This document shows, piece by piece, positions 14,601 to 22,900 of a stretch of DNA of 25,063 nt (position 1 is the stretch's first letter; each line of letters begins with the position of its first letter). The stretch is from positions 1 through 25,063 of the IMG/VR virus record IMGVR_UViG_3300035157_000301, one strand, 5' to 3'. The notes under the pieces are model-generated. The model saw nothing but the letters and a program-made list of their open reading frames with translations, ran no database searches and was not told where the DNA came from. The position numbers and the translations under genes are program-made. The stretch is from a virus.

Positions 14601-16384
14601 TCACTGAATAATGTCTTTACATTAATATCAAGTTCACCTGCACCACCATCAGTAAGAGCAAAACTATCACCTTGACCTGTGTGATGATGACACCAATAGT
14701 ATAATGTATTAGGTGCTTCAACTTGCACCTCCCATTCCATTCTACGAGTGGTTGCTGCTGCAAACCCACTGGTATATCCCATCATGTTGACGACAACACC
14801 ATCCAATTTATAGGTGATGCCCATCATATAATGATCGTGACCATTGTGCTCACCATCATTACCAGGAGAAACCATTAGGGGGTGAGCCATGCCATTGAAT
14901 GTGGCATTGGATGACTCATCCTGATTAAAGATATACTTAACACCTCTCTTAAGAGAGAAGTTTGAAGGAGTCTCTACTCCATCTAAGTAGAATACACCTG
15001 TTGCTTGTCCACCTACTGTGTCTGTACCTACTGTAACAGCAACTTCCTGTACCGCTAACTGTGTACCACCAGATCCATCTCCAGTATTATTAGCACCTAC
15101 AAGAAGGTTACCTCCAATGTCATTTACCTTGGTATAATTAAGATAGTTAAATCCTCTATAACCAGTAATAGGAGTTAATTCTTGGTCTAGCTCAAAATGC
15201 TCATGTGTATTACCATCAGCAAAAGAGACTCTATTATTTTGTAGTTGTGTGTTATCTACACCTGCGTCTGCGATGGTTACAAAACCACCTTCTATACCGT
15301 TACCATTATCCCATGCAGTAACATCAAAATCTTCTTGGTTAAAGGATGCTAGTCCCTTCTGAGGTGCTAGTCCTGATCCCAAATATCTCCAAGACCCTGT
15401 ATCTGATGTATCACTATGTGATGGTTCACCACCTCCAGCAGCGATATCAGCAATTGCCTGATAAAGTTTATCAGTAGTATTCTTTACAGTATCGTATCTT
15501 GAATAGGTTGCTGCGTTATCATATGCAGCAGTTAATGTACCTTCTTTAGCAGTAGCAATAGCAGAGGTCTGAGCATAAGTCAGACGACCATATCTATCTA
15601 CTGTGAAGTTAGTTGTGTTAACAGTCTCATCACCTGTAGTTGCAGATAGTAAAGGTGTGTCTAAGTTACCTATTGGGTTATAGGTACCGACAACAACTGT
15701 AGTATCAGCAAGGTCAATGTATGGGTTAGATGACTGACCGTTACCATTCTGTACAATAATACGGTTGGCACCACCAGTAATAGATCTACTAACAATAGTA
15801 CCTTCTGCTTGTCTTGATAATAGACCAAAGGTGGTCATACTTGCAAGAGAAGTTAGATCTGTATCTAATGGTTGTGCGTCAGCAATTCCATACGCAGCAA
15901 GAGTTGTTGGGTTAGAAGCATCAACAATTCTACCTCTAGAGTCAACTGTTACCTGACTGTATGTACCTTGAGCATCTAGATCATTAGCATCATAATGAGG
16001 TAGAGCAACAACATAGTTCAATTCAGCAGTGATGGTTAAGTTCGAGGATCCATCGAACGTACCACTACCCGACATATCACCACCAAGTGCGATAGATCGG
16101 GCGTTTGCTAGTCGTGTTGCGGTTGCTGCATTACCGATAATAGAAGCGGTGATAGCACCTGCTTCAAAGTTACCGTCAGCATCTCTCTTTACTAGAGTAT
16201 TTGCAGTGTTTGATTCCGTTTCTAATGGTCTCTCATACTTTAGAGAGTTCCATGAGGTAACACCATCTCCTATCTTCAGTCGAGAGGTATCTATTTCGAT
16301 ACCTAACTCACCCTGAGCTAAGATGGGGTTGACGTTAGCCCACTGCTGTGCACCGTCACGTCTTAATTGTATTCTATTTGCCAT
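8633..16384 (-). CDS. Giant repetitive tail-fibre protein, 2583 aa, with Mtd-like N-terminus and cupredoxin-like domain
   Basis: A probable receptor-contacting fibre or baseplate-attached structural protein. Domain order: residues 1-50, an N-terminal module (RIQLRRDGAQQWA, then ELGIEIDTSRLKIGDG) of the kind found at the start of Mtd and many phage fibres; about 120-430, glycine-rich beta repeats; about 440-585, a His-rich cupredoxin-like domain (HPLMV, HNGHDHYMMG, YYWCHHHTGQGD); about 710-2100, many short beta-solenoid-like repeats with GNTDIQGTLNV and FDVDTDNG wording, including a duplicated block of about 80 residues; about 2150-2430, repeats of EGSTNLFTTAARTRGHISV type; and an Ala-rich C-terminus with RTTLGLG repeats. 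Most repeats are coiled-coil-free and trimeric beta structure is expected. No catalytic site or autoprotease domain is seen. An exact TATAAATA lies upstream. It replaces T4 fibritin/gp12 in position. Confidence 0.88.
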   Translation of the reverse strand: MANRIQLRRDGAQQWANVNPILAQGELGIEIDTSRLKIGDGVTSWNSLKYERPLETESNTANTLVKRDADGNFEAGAITASIIGNAATATRLANARSIALGGDMSGSGTFDGSSNLTITAELNYVVALPHYDANDLDAQGTYSQVTVDSRGRIVDASNPTTLAAYGIADAQPLDTDLTSLASMTTFGLLSRQAEGTIVSRSITGGANRIIVQNGNGQSSNPYIDLADTTVVVGTYNPIGNLDTPLLSATTGDETVNTTNFTVDRYGRLTYAQTSAIATAKEGTLTAAYDNAATYSRYDTVKNTTDKLYQAIADIAAGGGEPSHSDTSDTGSWRYLGSGLAPQKGLASFNQEDFDVTAWDNGNGIEGGFVTIADAGVDNTQLQNNRVSFADGNTHEHFELDQELTPITGYRGFNYLNYTKVNDIGGNLLVGANNTGDGSGGTQLAVQEVAVTVGTDTVGGQATGVFYLDGVETPSNFSLKRGVKYIFNQDESSNATFNGMAHPLMVSPGNDGEHNGHDHYMMGITYKLDGVVVNMMGYTSGFAAATTRRMEWEVQVEAPNTLYYWCHHHTGQGDSFALTDGGAGELDINVKTLFSDPDFVLDGGWTQTVDKTGDGDLWIKSTQNSDQDRILDIQITNAGAGSSRLNIRAEDGITLHATDASGAYNHGRVCFENFHTKQNVLACDPVGNMILDPNDTNDSSSGVVEIWGDLLVQGTTTTVNSTTLTVDDPIITLGGDTAPTVADNLDRGIEFRYYQSSSARVGFFGWDSSYANSNIWSGTGGFRFLVDATNSSEIFSGTDAPVIAGNLALTTNTGSTSTTTGTLVVTGGVGISENVHVGGTTTIAGQTEVNNNVIFKADNKSFNIQNNAGVDKFTVDYDNGNTVIEGTVDIQLETEITDNLIIKADNKKFDIQTAAGVSVFDVDTDNGNVHTDGTLDVDSGVTFNSTLDVDDNVTFNAELDVDGDVVFHNDFLMDVTGKNFTITNGSATKFTISSTNGNTDIEGSLNVGGFNTFERTNNIAVDASSSESDITLSTAGNTTFAGGVNIDKDVRIGTDLYVADRIVVKDDGTGRGRPSLMNNLDVLYHGYFGATTQHNPTFANDPASNLRVAGGAGIVQDLYVGDDFYVGKVATNDTIEFQILGESGNTTIGRVGQGSNTAGTLTVHGDVELNREVNITGALTTIGDANTDVLTVNAVSQFTDDVTVDGSLTVNTNALVEGNLTVNGTTTTVNSTVVTVDDPVFTLGGDTAPGSNDAKDRGIEFRYYDTSARLGFFGWDNSASRFAFYHNATNSSEAFSGNRSGIDAGSVKLFDTTDSSSASSGTLIVGGGAGIGLNLYVGAVLDVTSHASVGGNADITGTLDVTNDFAVNSQKFTVAAATGNTVVQGTLQVDGNATIGNAAGDSHSITGTVQFNQAITSTDITADQVQIGVDGANEISTTSGNLVLDSDGGTVNVTDDLDVDNNLNVDGNTKVDGTLTVDGNTTIGNASGDAHSFTGTVQFNQAITSTNITADSVTIGVDSDGEISTTTGVNLILDSATGETQVDDNLTVTGTLDVDGNTQIGNNSSDAHAFTGTVTFNQAITSTDITADNVQLGVSGASEVDTSSGNLTLDSATGETVIDDNVTVNGTADIDGLTTITDGLTVKADNKLVQIQTAAGLTKVSIDTDNGNTDIQGTLNVEGATTIDDTLNVTQGVDLDSTLNVDGVSTFQTDVILNADSANFKVQLNDTTDKFTIASATGNTDIQGTLDVNGATNITNTLGVTGITSITNATNPSNLIGAAALQVTGGAVINKDVFLGEDFYMGPNNAPSFSIVGATGNTLIGGTLGVTGTTTLGIADVGTLNLSSNANISGSIIVNTSKFIVAGATGNTTIDGTLDVAGRTIIDDTLQVTQNVDFDSDLNVDGNAQIDGTLTVDTTSLFKDSVTLRGGSKTLKLQNGSGTDKITLHSTSGNAEITGTSTLGTLSVTNNTTIGGTLGVTGQITGDVTGDLTGNADTASLVDVTETATSNLTYYPTFVSANTGNTEIRTDSSNLTYNPSTNTLTVNNFKSTTDFEVQGNLNVTGALTFFQSQVGSIANHDTDDLVEGSSNKYFTNERVDDRVNNLINAGTGISATYDDAGNMLTLSAVQSDLNTDNFTEGSTNLFTTAARTRTHFTYGTGVELSGGGELSVTQSDINTDNVTEGSTNLFTTAARTRGHISVSGDLAYNASTGVISYTIPTTIASLSNHDTDDVAEGSTNKYYTDERVDDRLNAVIIAGTGVEKVYDDAANTYTLSVTQADINSDTITEGSTNLFTTAARTRGHISVGGSLAYNSGTGVISYTTPDTDGVSEGSSNLYYTDARARAAISENSTQLAYNSTTGVLTYTQGDTDTVSEGSNNLYYTDARADARIAAADTDDLSEGSSNLYFTNARADARIAAADTDDLSEGSTNLYFTNARADARVTAGITGKLDASAVSAFGLTLVDDADAATARTTLGLGTAAVAATGDFATAAQGTTADNALAASAVSTFGGTLIDDADAAAARTTLGLGSAAVAASTAFATAAQGTQATTNDSDIDDIYTELNAIGNDASITTVAQLKAALAALAR
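8747..9043 (-). repeat. Two tandem 51-residue repeats at the fibre C-terminus
   Basis: Within the giant fibre gene, two adjacent units of 153 nt encode SAVSAFGLTLVDDADAATAR... and SAVSTFGGTLIDDADAAAAR..., each followed by TTLGLG and FATAAQGT. The shared stretch around AGTCCAAG at 8811 recurs at 8964, exactly 153 nt away. Such RTTLGLG units are common near the ends of phage fibres. Confidence 0.85.
9078..9280 (-). repeat. Three tandem 26-residue repeats (EGSxNLYxTxARADAR)
   Basis: Three successive units of 78 nt encode SEGSNNLYYTDARADARIAA, SEGSSNLYFTNARADARIAA and SEGSTNLYFTNARADARVTA, the first two followed by ADTDDL. They are nearly identical as DNA, pointing to recent tandem duplication or gene conversion. 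Diverged relatives (EGSTNLFTTAARTRGHISV) continue to about 10140. Confidence 0.85.
11600..12215 (-). repeat. Three long repeats with FTGTVQFNQAITST core
   Basis: Within the fibre gene, units with the core GTVQFNQAITSTDITAD recur with their ATTGC-type DNA landmarks at 12144, 11880 and 11649 on the window, i.e. spaced by 264 and 231 nt. Each is followed by a variable SGNLxLDSxxG stretch. Unequal spacing shows insertion or loss of a small sub-repeat (LDVDNNLNVDGN type) between copies. Confidence 0.8.
12455..12720 (-). repeat. Second copy of duplicated fibre block (VDDPxxTLGGDTAP ... FFGWD)
   Basis: Encodes VDDPVFTLGGDTAPGSNDAK, DRGIEFRYYDTSARLGFFGW and ATNSSEAFSGNRSG. It is a diverged copy of the block at 13970-14250, about 1533 nt (511 residues) away in the same frame. 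The spacing suggests duplication of a large segment, not of the small block alone. Confidence 0.85.
13970..14250 (-). repeat. First copy of duplicated fibre block
   Basis: Encodes VDDPIITLGGDTAPTVADNL, DRGIEFRYYQSSSARVGFFG and ATNSSEIFSGTDAP. Compared with the second copy it has a few additional residues in the middle (SYANSNIWSGTGG). The Trp- and aromatic-rich wording, unlike the simple repeats around it, suggests a separate folded domain. Confidence 0.85.
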
Positions 16385-16425
16385 TGCTTATAAGGATCCT
16401 AGCACTGCATACAGTCTTACTGGTT

Positions 16426-16433
16426 TATTTATA
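16426..16433 (-). promoter_or_regulatory. T4-type late promoter, exact TATAAATA
   Basis: The minus strand reads TATAAATA exactly, in the 49-nt gap between the 73-residue gene and the giant fibre gene, with 41 nt between the motif and the ATG at 16384. In T4 this -10 element is read by host RNA polymerase with gp55 and gp33/gp45. It is the strongest intergenic match in the window. Confidence 0.72.
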
Positions 16434-16655
16434 TCACTCAGCAGCAGTGGTAGTCTCCTCTTTAGTTCCTTCCTCCTCTGGGGGATTTAGATACTCTAGT
16501 GTCTCGATGGCACCAAGAAGTTTTAACGCTGTTGCTTCATTATCTTTGATCTTTTTTGATAACTGATTGTTTTCATTTATCAAATTTTGATATCTTTCTT
16601 TGAATTGTCCTACTAGTTCCGCAGGATCTTTTGTTTCGGTCACATCAGCTGGCAT
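16434..16655 (-). CDS. Small coiled-coil protein, 73 aa
   Basis: A 73-residue acidic protein with a predicted heptad-rich helix at about residues 15-55 (VGQFKERYQNLINENNQLSK, then KDNEATALKLLGAIETLEYL) and a disordered Glu/Thr tail. It overlaps the preceding gene by 11 nt. It lies between two giant tail genes, so a role as a bushing, chaperone or oligomerisation partner of the fibre is plausible, but nothing in the sequence proves it. No cysteine and no membrane segment. Confidence 0.75.
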   Translation of the reverse strand: MPADVTETKDPAELVGQFKERYQNLINENNQLSKKIKDNEATALKLLGAIETLEYLNPPEEEGTKEETTTAAE

Positions 16656-16929
16656 TTTTTCTCTCCACTAAATTTTGTAATAATGATTTAATATCACTTA
16701 TATCCGATTTTAGACCATCAACGTCATTTTGTAAAGTGTTGAAATCGTCTTCCTTCTTCTGTCTCTTGTTAAATGAAGCCATATACTCATCATATTGAGT
16801 TTGGTTACAATTTACAATAGCATTAGAATCGGGATCACGATACCAACCATCGTGGCCGTCAACTGGGATTAGGTCATCCTTAAAGATTTTGATATGGTCT
16901 TCAGGATTTTGGGACTTGACATCTGTCAT
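16645..16929 (-). CDS. Small protein with GWYRDPDS motif and C-terminal coiled coil, 94 aa
   Basis: Starts with ATG at 16929 (MTDVKSQNPEDHIKIFKDD); a longer frame from a TTG at 16947 would only add isoleucines. The N-terminal half has DGWYRDPDSNAIVNCNQTQY, a motif I recall from small structural-region proteins of T4-like cyanophages. The C-terminal half is a heptad-rich helix (FNTLQNDVDGLKSDISDIKS and LLQNLV). It follows the DUF4815 gene after about 43 nt of AT-rich sequence and overlaps the next gene. Its helix could trimerise like a short fibritin, which would fit its place before gp13 in the T4 order, but this is speculation. Confidence 0.75.
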   Translation of the reverse strand: MTDVKSQNPEDHIKIFKDDLIPVDGHDGWYRDPDSNAIVNCNQTQYDEYMASFNKRQKKEDDFNTLQNDVDGLKSDISDIKSLLQNLVERKNAS

Positions 16930-16972
16930 AATAATAATTATAATCAACCATGTAAGGGTTGGGGATGAGGTT

Positions 16973-19900
16973 CTATGTAGCTAAGGCAATAGCACGTAGA
17001 TCAGCAATCAGAGGCACACGAGCCTGATTCTTAGATCTCATAACAATCTTAACTTGGAAAGCATTGAAATTTAAACCTCGCACTTCGTATGCATAGTCCT
17101 TCCAAAGTGGCTCATCTGAAGGAGTAGAGTCATATGCCTGTCCTTGTGAGTCATTAGATGGAGCACCGACATATGTCCAACCAATCGTATTAGGATCAGC
17201 AGTATCACCTGTCTTAAATGCACGATAATATACTTTAATTTCAGTACTTGGATGTCTAGTTATCTGGAAGTCGATCTTAAGTGATCTGGCCTCAGAACCT
17301 AGGCGAGCGAGACGTGATAGATACACGGCATCGTTTTGATCTCCTGTTGGTAGGACTGATACATCCATTGTCCTATCAATTTGTCCTTGCTGTCCATAAG
17401 GAGCAGGACCACCAGGCCACCAGTTGATTCGGTTGGTAGTTGTGATCAATGACAATCTATCCAAGTCAATACAAGGAGAGAATTTATCAGACTCAGAAGT
17501 TAGAGTCAGTGCCATAGTCAACGACTTATTACCATCCAATTTATTTTGCTCGTTGATCTTAGACGCAATCATTTGAGGACTTGTGAAAGCATTTTCCTCA
17601 TTTAATACGATGTCAAGATACTGACCATTGTTAACAAACGATGATTGGTCACGAGCAGATGATGCACCCTCACCACCACCATCTCCAACAGAGGTAGCAG
17701 TAGTAGTATTAATACGAGCAGTTATCTCAGTATCTGGCAGTACCATAGTAGATACGGTAGGTGTCAGAGTTTCAAACTGGACGTTTTGAGATGACCATAC
17801 ATTAGCACCACCACCTCTAATACCATTAGTTGCAACATGCTCAACCTGTAACATGAATGTATCCAACCATGGACACTCAATAGAACTATGGACTTTATTG
17901 ATTTCTGTTAGAGGTATACCATCTAGGTTATAGCATTCAACAATCGATCCAGAAGGATGCTCTACATCAGCAGTACCACTGTTACCTCTACCAGAGTTAG
18001 CAACTGTAATTACTTGTCCGTTAGCAGAGATGTTGTTGTACTGGATGATCTCATCATTAATCTTAAGATAACCTGGATTTAAGTTATCGATTGCAGCACC
18101 ACCAACGATCTGATGGAATTGAGATGCATCAGCAACCTGTATAGACGTACCTGCTTGAGACAGAGTAGTTGTCAAGGTTGTATGAGGTACCTCAGATATT
18201 ACACCCTCAATCTCTACGTTATTGGTACGTTGATGCATACCATGGTTTCTACAAGAGATTGCGATTTCCTTATCGTCTGAAGGATATGAAGGAGTTGCAG
18301 TTGGATATGCAACATAAGAGTCACCACTATAAGAGATACTTGTAATGGTAGCACTTGTGCCTCCTGGCTCTGATAATGTATCACTAGCATCGAATGCTTT
18401 AGTGATATAGTTTAGAGTCAATGTGCTAGTACCTGCATTATAGTCTGTGACTATACCAGTAGCAGCAGATGTAGATCCACTAACTACGTTACCTACTTCA
18501 AACGTGCCGTTGTAGATAGCAGATAGTACTATAGTTGATACTGACTGAGATGAAGCAAGACCTTGGAATGGGTCACCGTTAGCATCTAAGAAACCTGCTG
18601 AGAATGCACCATCTATATCTGTAATGGTTATCTTCTCAGGGTCTGAGTTAGCATCAAATTCTTTAATGGTAGCAGATGCACCAGATGGACTCTGTGTGAT
18701 TCTTGCACCAATAGTAAAGTTAAAGTTTTGACCAGCTGGCAGTGTTAGTAACTGAGTTGGTTTCAAGGTTAAGATAGGATTCTCAATAAGGTTGTGAATA
18801 CCACCGTTACCCTTACCTAATTCTGCGTTATTAAGTATTGCAGTACCTGACAATTCAGTAAACTTAGCACGATAGACAGTAAACTTCATGTCTTCATACT
18901 GGTCTGCTGTCCAAGTAGATGCGTTTTGTGACTTGAATAACACACCTGCATATGGCTGCTCAGATATTGTCCTAGTACCAGAGACATCAACGTCACCCAT
19001 TCTGGAGATCCAGACTTGATATTCGTTAGAGTCAGATAGTAATACGAAACAATATTCAGTAGATGCCTTAATGTATACAGGAGATCTGAATGTGAAACGA
19101 GATGCAATCGCTGCATTGTCTGACAATTCAATCTGATCAGGTGTAATTGTTACGTCAGAGAAAGGAAGAATATCCTTAGTAGGATAACCATTCTCCATAG
19201 TCCTGATCTGCATAGAGATAGGAATGTTAGTATCTTTGGTCTTAAAGAATACATCAATACCAGTTAAGAATACACCACCCTCATCATCAACAATGAATGA
19301 TTGAGCAAGAGGGTCATACCAACCAATCTGTCTTGTCTCAGTCCTAGTTGTGATAACCTGTCTAGTATCTGAAACGGTATCTTTAACCAATTCAGCATTT
19401 CTAACTGCTAAGATATTCTCTCTAACAGTCTTCAATGTACCTTGTGCTGAGTATGTGGTATCAGCAGATGAATCTACCTCTCCACTCGCCTTACTGTTCG
19501 TCGATGACGTTGTGAATCGGAATGTCCTTGTACCTGTAGCCCAACGAGGGTTTGAATCGTTACCTGGGTTAGGAATAAAGAATGATCCTTTGAAACTTCC
19601 AACATTGTCTGTAAGTAAACGACGGTCTTTAACAACTGCACGTGCACCAGATGTCTGTCCTACCAATACTTCTCCGACATTCATATTGCCGTAGTAGTTA
19701 GGGTTAACACTCTCTGATAGAGATGCAGTATCAATATTAATATAAGGTGTCTGCGATGCATAAGACTCTGCTAATGTCGCAGTACCTGTCCCATATGGGT
19801 CAGTCTTATATCCATCATTTGCTGGAGCAACCTTAAATCTACATCCTGAAATACTACCAACTACAGTCTCACCTTCAACGAAAGGTGTCTCGTTAGTTTG

Positions 19901-22900
19901 TGGATCAGCAGTAGATGATTTAACGATCTCAATAACTTTAGGTGTGATATAGGTTGTAACATTAACACCATCAAAGAATGCATATATTCTTGTGCGTGGC
20001 TTCATCCTATCACAGTTGAATGAAACGTTACGAGATCTAATCCAAGGGATCGCTGTTTGTGATAACTGTGTATCTCCTAAAGATTTCTTATCGATCTTAG
20101 CAACAACACGAGTCTTAATACCCTGTCTTGCTTGGTTATTAACAACCCTCCAAGTACGTCTTTCATGTACGAATAGAGGCTGTCTTCCTTGTCCATGACC
20201 CAATCTACCGAGTCTACGACCACCTGCACTGAATGATCCAGATCTGTTTCTAAACTGTGAAGTAGATTGTAGTGATTCACCTGTCCAGTTGGTCTTCCAT
20301 GATCCCCACTGAATAGGAGCGAATCCATTCTGGTCAACTTGTAAGTCTCTTGATACAGCAGAGAAGTCACCTTCTACGTTTTCAACACGTGCTGGTAATC
20401 TCTTGATGTCAACCCAGTCATCTGATGCAGGAGTTAGGTCAATACGACCAATGAAAGTAAACACGTTAAATGGGTTTACATTCTCTACCCTAGATGCATA
20501 TGGTTGTGTAATGATTGCTAGATCTTCCCATGGTAGCAATGCCATGTTACCAGTAGTCTTAACAATATTACTTGAAGCACCAAGGTTTAATTCGAGTGGG
20601 ACGTTAGTTGTATAGTGTGATGGTCTAAGGAATCCATTCTTGAAGTCGAGAGAGCATTTGTAGTCAACTGAGAAAACGTCACCAACGTTGTGATCGGTAA
20701 AGTCATCAACAACGTAACCATTCTTAAGACGGTCAAATCCGTTATCATCATAAGTCTTAGTATTTTCTGCTTGTGATTCTAATAGAGATAGAGATGTGTA
20801 GTACTCTACATGCTCTAGTCTTGTCTCAAGATCACCGATATCCTTCATGGTATATCGTCTAATAATCTCAGGACTGATTAGAATATCTCTTTCTACATCA
20901 TATGTAAATGGACGGTATTCAATCTGTGCTAATAGCATAGCATTAGCAATACCATCAGGAGGTGGTAGATCCTCAGAAGATACACCCTTAACTATCTTAA
21001 GTTGGTTATCATGTGTCAAGTATAACTTGTCAGCACGAGGGAGATAGTATGAGTAATCCATACGGATCTCAGTATTCACCTTCGGTATATCGAAGATGGT
21101 TGATCCTCCAGTACCTCCAGAGGTATCAAACTGTCTAGCAGCAAAGTCTAGTGATGCACAGTTAACATAGAAAGGAGCAGTAACTGTACCTGACCCAGAT
21201 GCCAATTCACCTACACCTGGACGGAAATCTACTTGGTCTCTTAGGAAGTTAATAGATCCATCAAGTTTATAGGTTGGAATATCTTTGTAACTAATACCAG
21301 TATATGACTGAGATGAGAAGTAATCTCCAGATGATTCATGGATGAAGTAGTCAAAGATGATTAACATCTTACGAATAGGTGGAGTATACTGTGGATACCT
21401 ACTGATCTTACACACATCATAGTAGTGTGCTTTCTGACCTGGATCTAAAGTAAACTGTGTAGTAATAACTTTACTACCTCTGAATACTGATCCTTCAGCA
21501 TCATCAACGAATGCTGATAGTGGAATTCCATCATCATCTACACCTTCAACAGTCTCACCAGCAGCAAATGGAATCTCATTTAACTGGACATAGTATAGTC
21601 TTAGAGTAGAGTTGATAAACTGAATAACTCTACCACGAGCACCAGATGTCTTACCTATAATAACTGTGCCGTTATCAAAGAAGGTTGACTCTGTTAATAC
21701 AATATAAGGAGGTGATGCATCGTCATCATTCTCTGACTCATATACAGCATGTACTTTGTATACGTCATTAAGAGCAAATGATATCTCTTCATCTTCAATA
21801 CGTGTGCCATATAGGTTACCATATGCCAAACCATATTTTTGTTGGTCGTTGTTAATACGAGTGCGGATAACTTTCAACGCTCTCATCTTAGCAGCAGTCT
21901 TAATCTTCTTACTGACGATATTCTTAGATACCAATGCAGTTAGTTTGATAGTAGATACGTTAGCAAGACCATCAATAGTAATTGACTGTCTATCAGCACC
22001 AAAGGTAACTGTCAAAGTACCAACAGTGTTAAGTGAATCTATATCTAAGTTTTCTCCAACTGACCATGCAGATCCTGATTCTGCAATGATAGTTAGAATA
22101 TAGTTTTCATCGTCAAGTGTTGCAAACTGCTCTGATTCTGGTAGTGATACAGTAACACCACCTGATACAACAGTCTTATTAGTGAATGTCCTGAATACAA
22201 AGAATGATTCGTCAGAGATTGACTTCATTGATGTACGTGGACAGTCAATAGATAGCTCACCATTCTGGTAGTCTTTCTGGAAGATGAATGGTCTCATACG
22301 TGCGAGAGCATTTACTTCCCCATCATTAACAGTACCTTTCTTCAGACCAACTTCTAGTAATGCATACTGGTTTAAGTAGTCAAAAATATACGACGACTGA
22401 CCTGTAGCAGCATTTGTAGATGAAGTATTAATTGCAGTAACATCAACTGTTGCAATTCTAAGAGTATTCTCACCCTCTTCAGATGTATTAGTTGATGTAA
22501 CAACGTCTCCTGGACGTAGGTCTTGTGCAAACTTAGATCTGAATCCTTCTAGTCTACTATTACCTGCTTGATCGATGGTAATAGTTGTGCCTTCAATGAT
22601 TCTTACATCATTAAGCATTAAGTTAGCACCAAAGATAATAGCATTACCTGTGTTTCTACCAACTACATGTCTACCATCAGTTAGGTTGAATGTATGTGCT
22701 GCCTCTAGGGTACCAATAACTCGGCCATCACGCTCGATAACCTCGCCATTTTGGAAGACCCCTGAGACTTGCTCTAGTCTACAGTTGGTACCTGAACCTT
22801 GCTCTGCAACGAAACCTGTTGCCTGAGATGTCCTTCCCTTGAGTAAATCACCTACTTGTACGTTGTTATTACCTGCTGCAAAGTTGATTGCAGTAAACAT

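Noticed and set aside
8666-16316. Many plus-strand reading frames opposite the fibre gene, Ser/Val/Pro-rich
   Set aside because: They are antisense shadows of the repetitive fibre codons; their repetition follows the fibre repeats and no start signals or families are seen.
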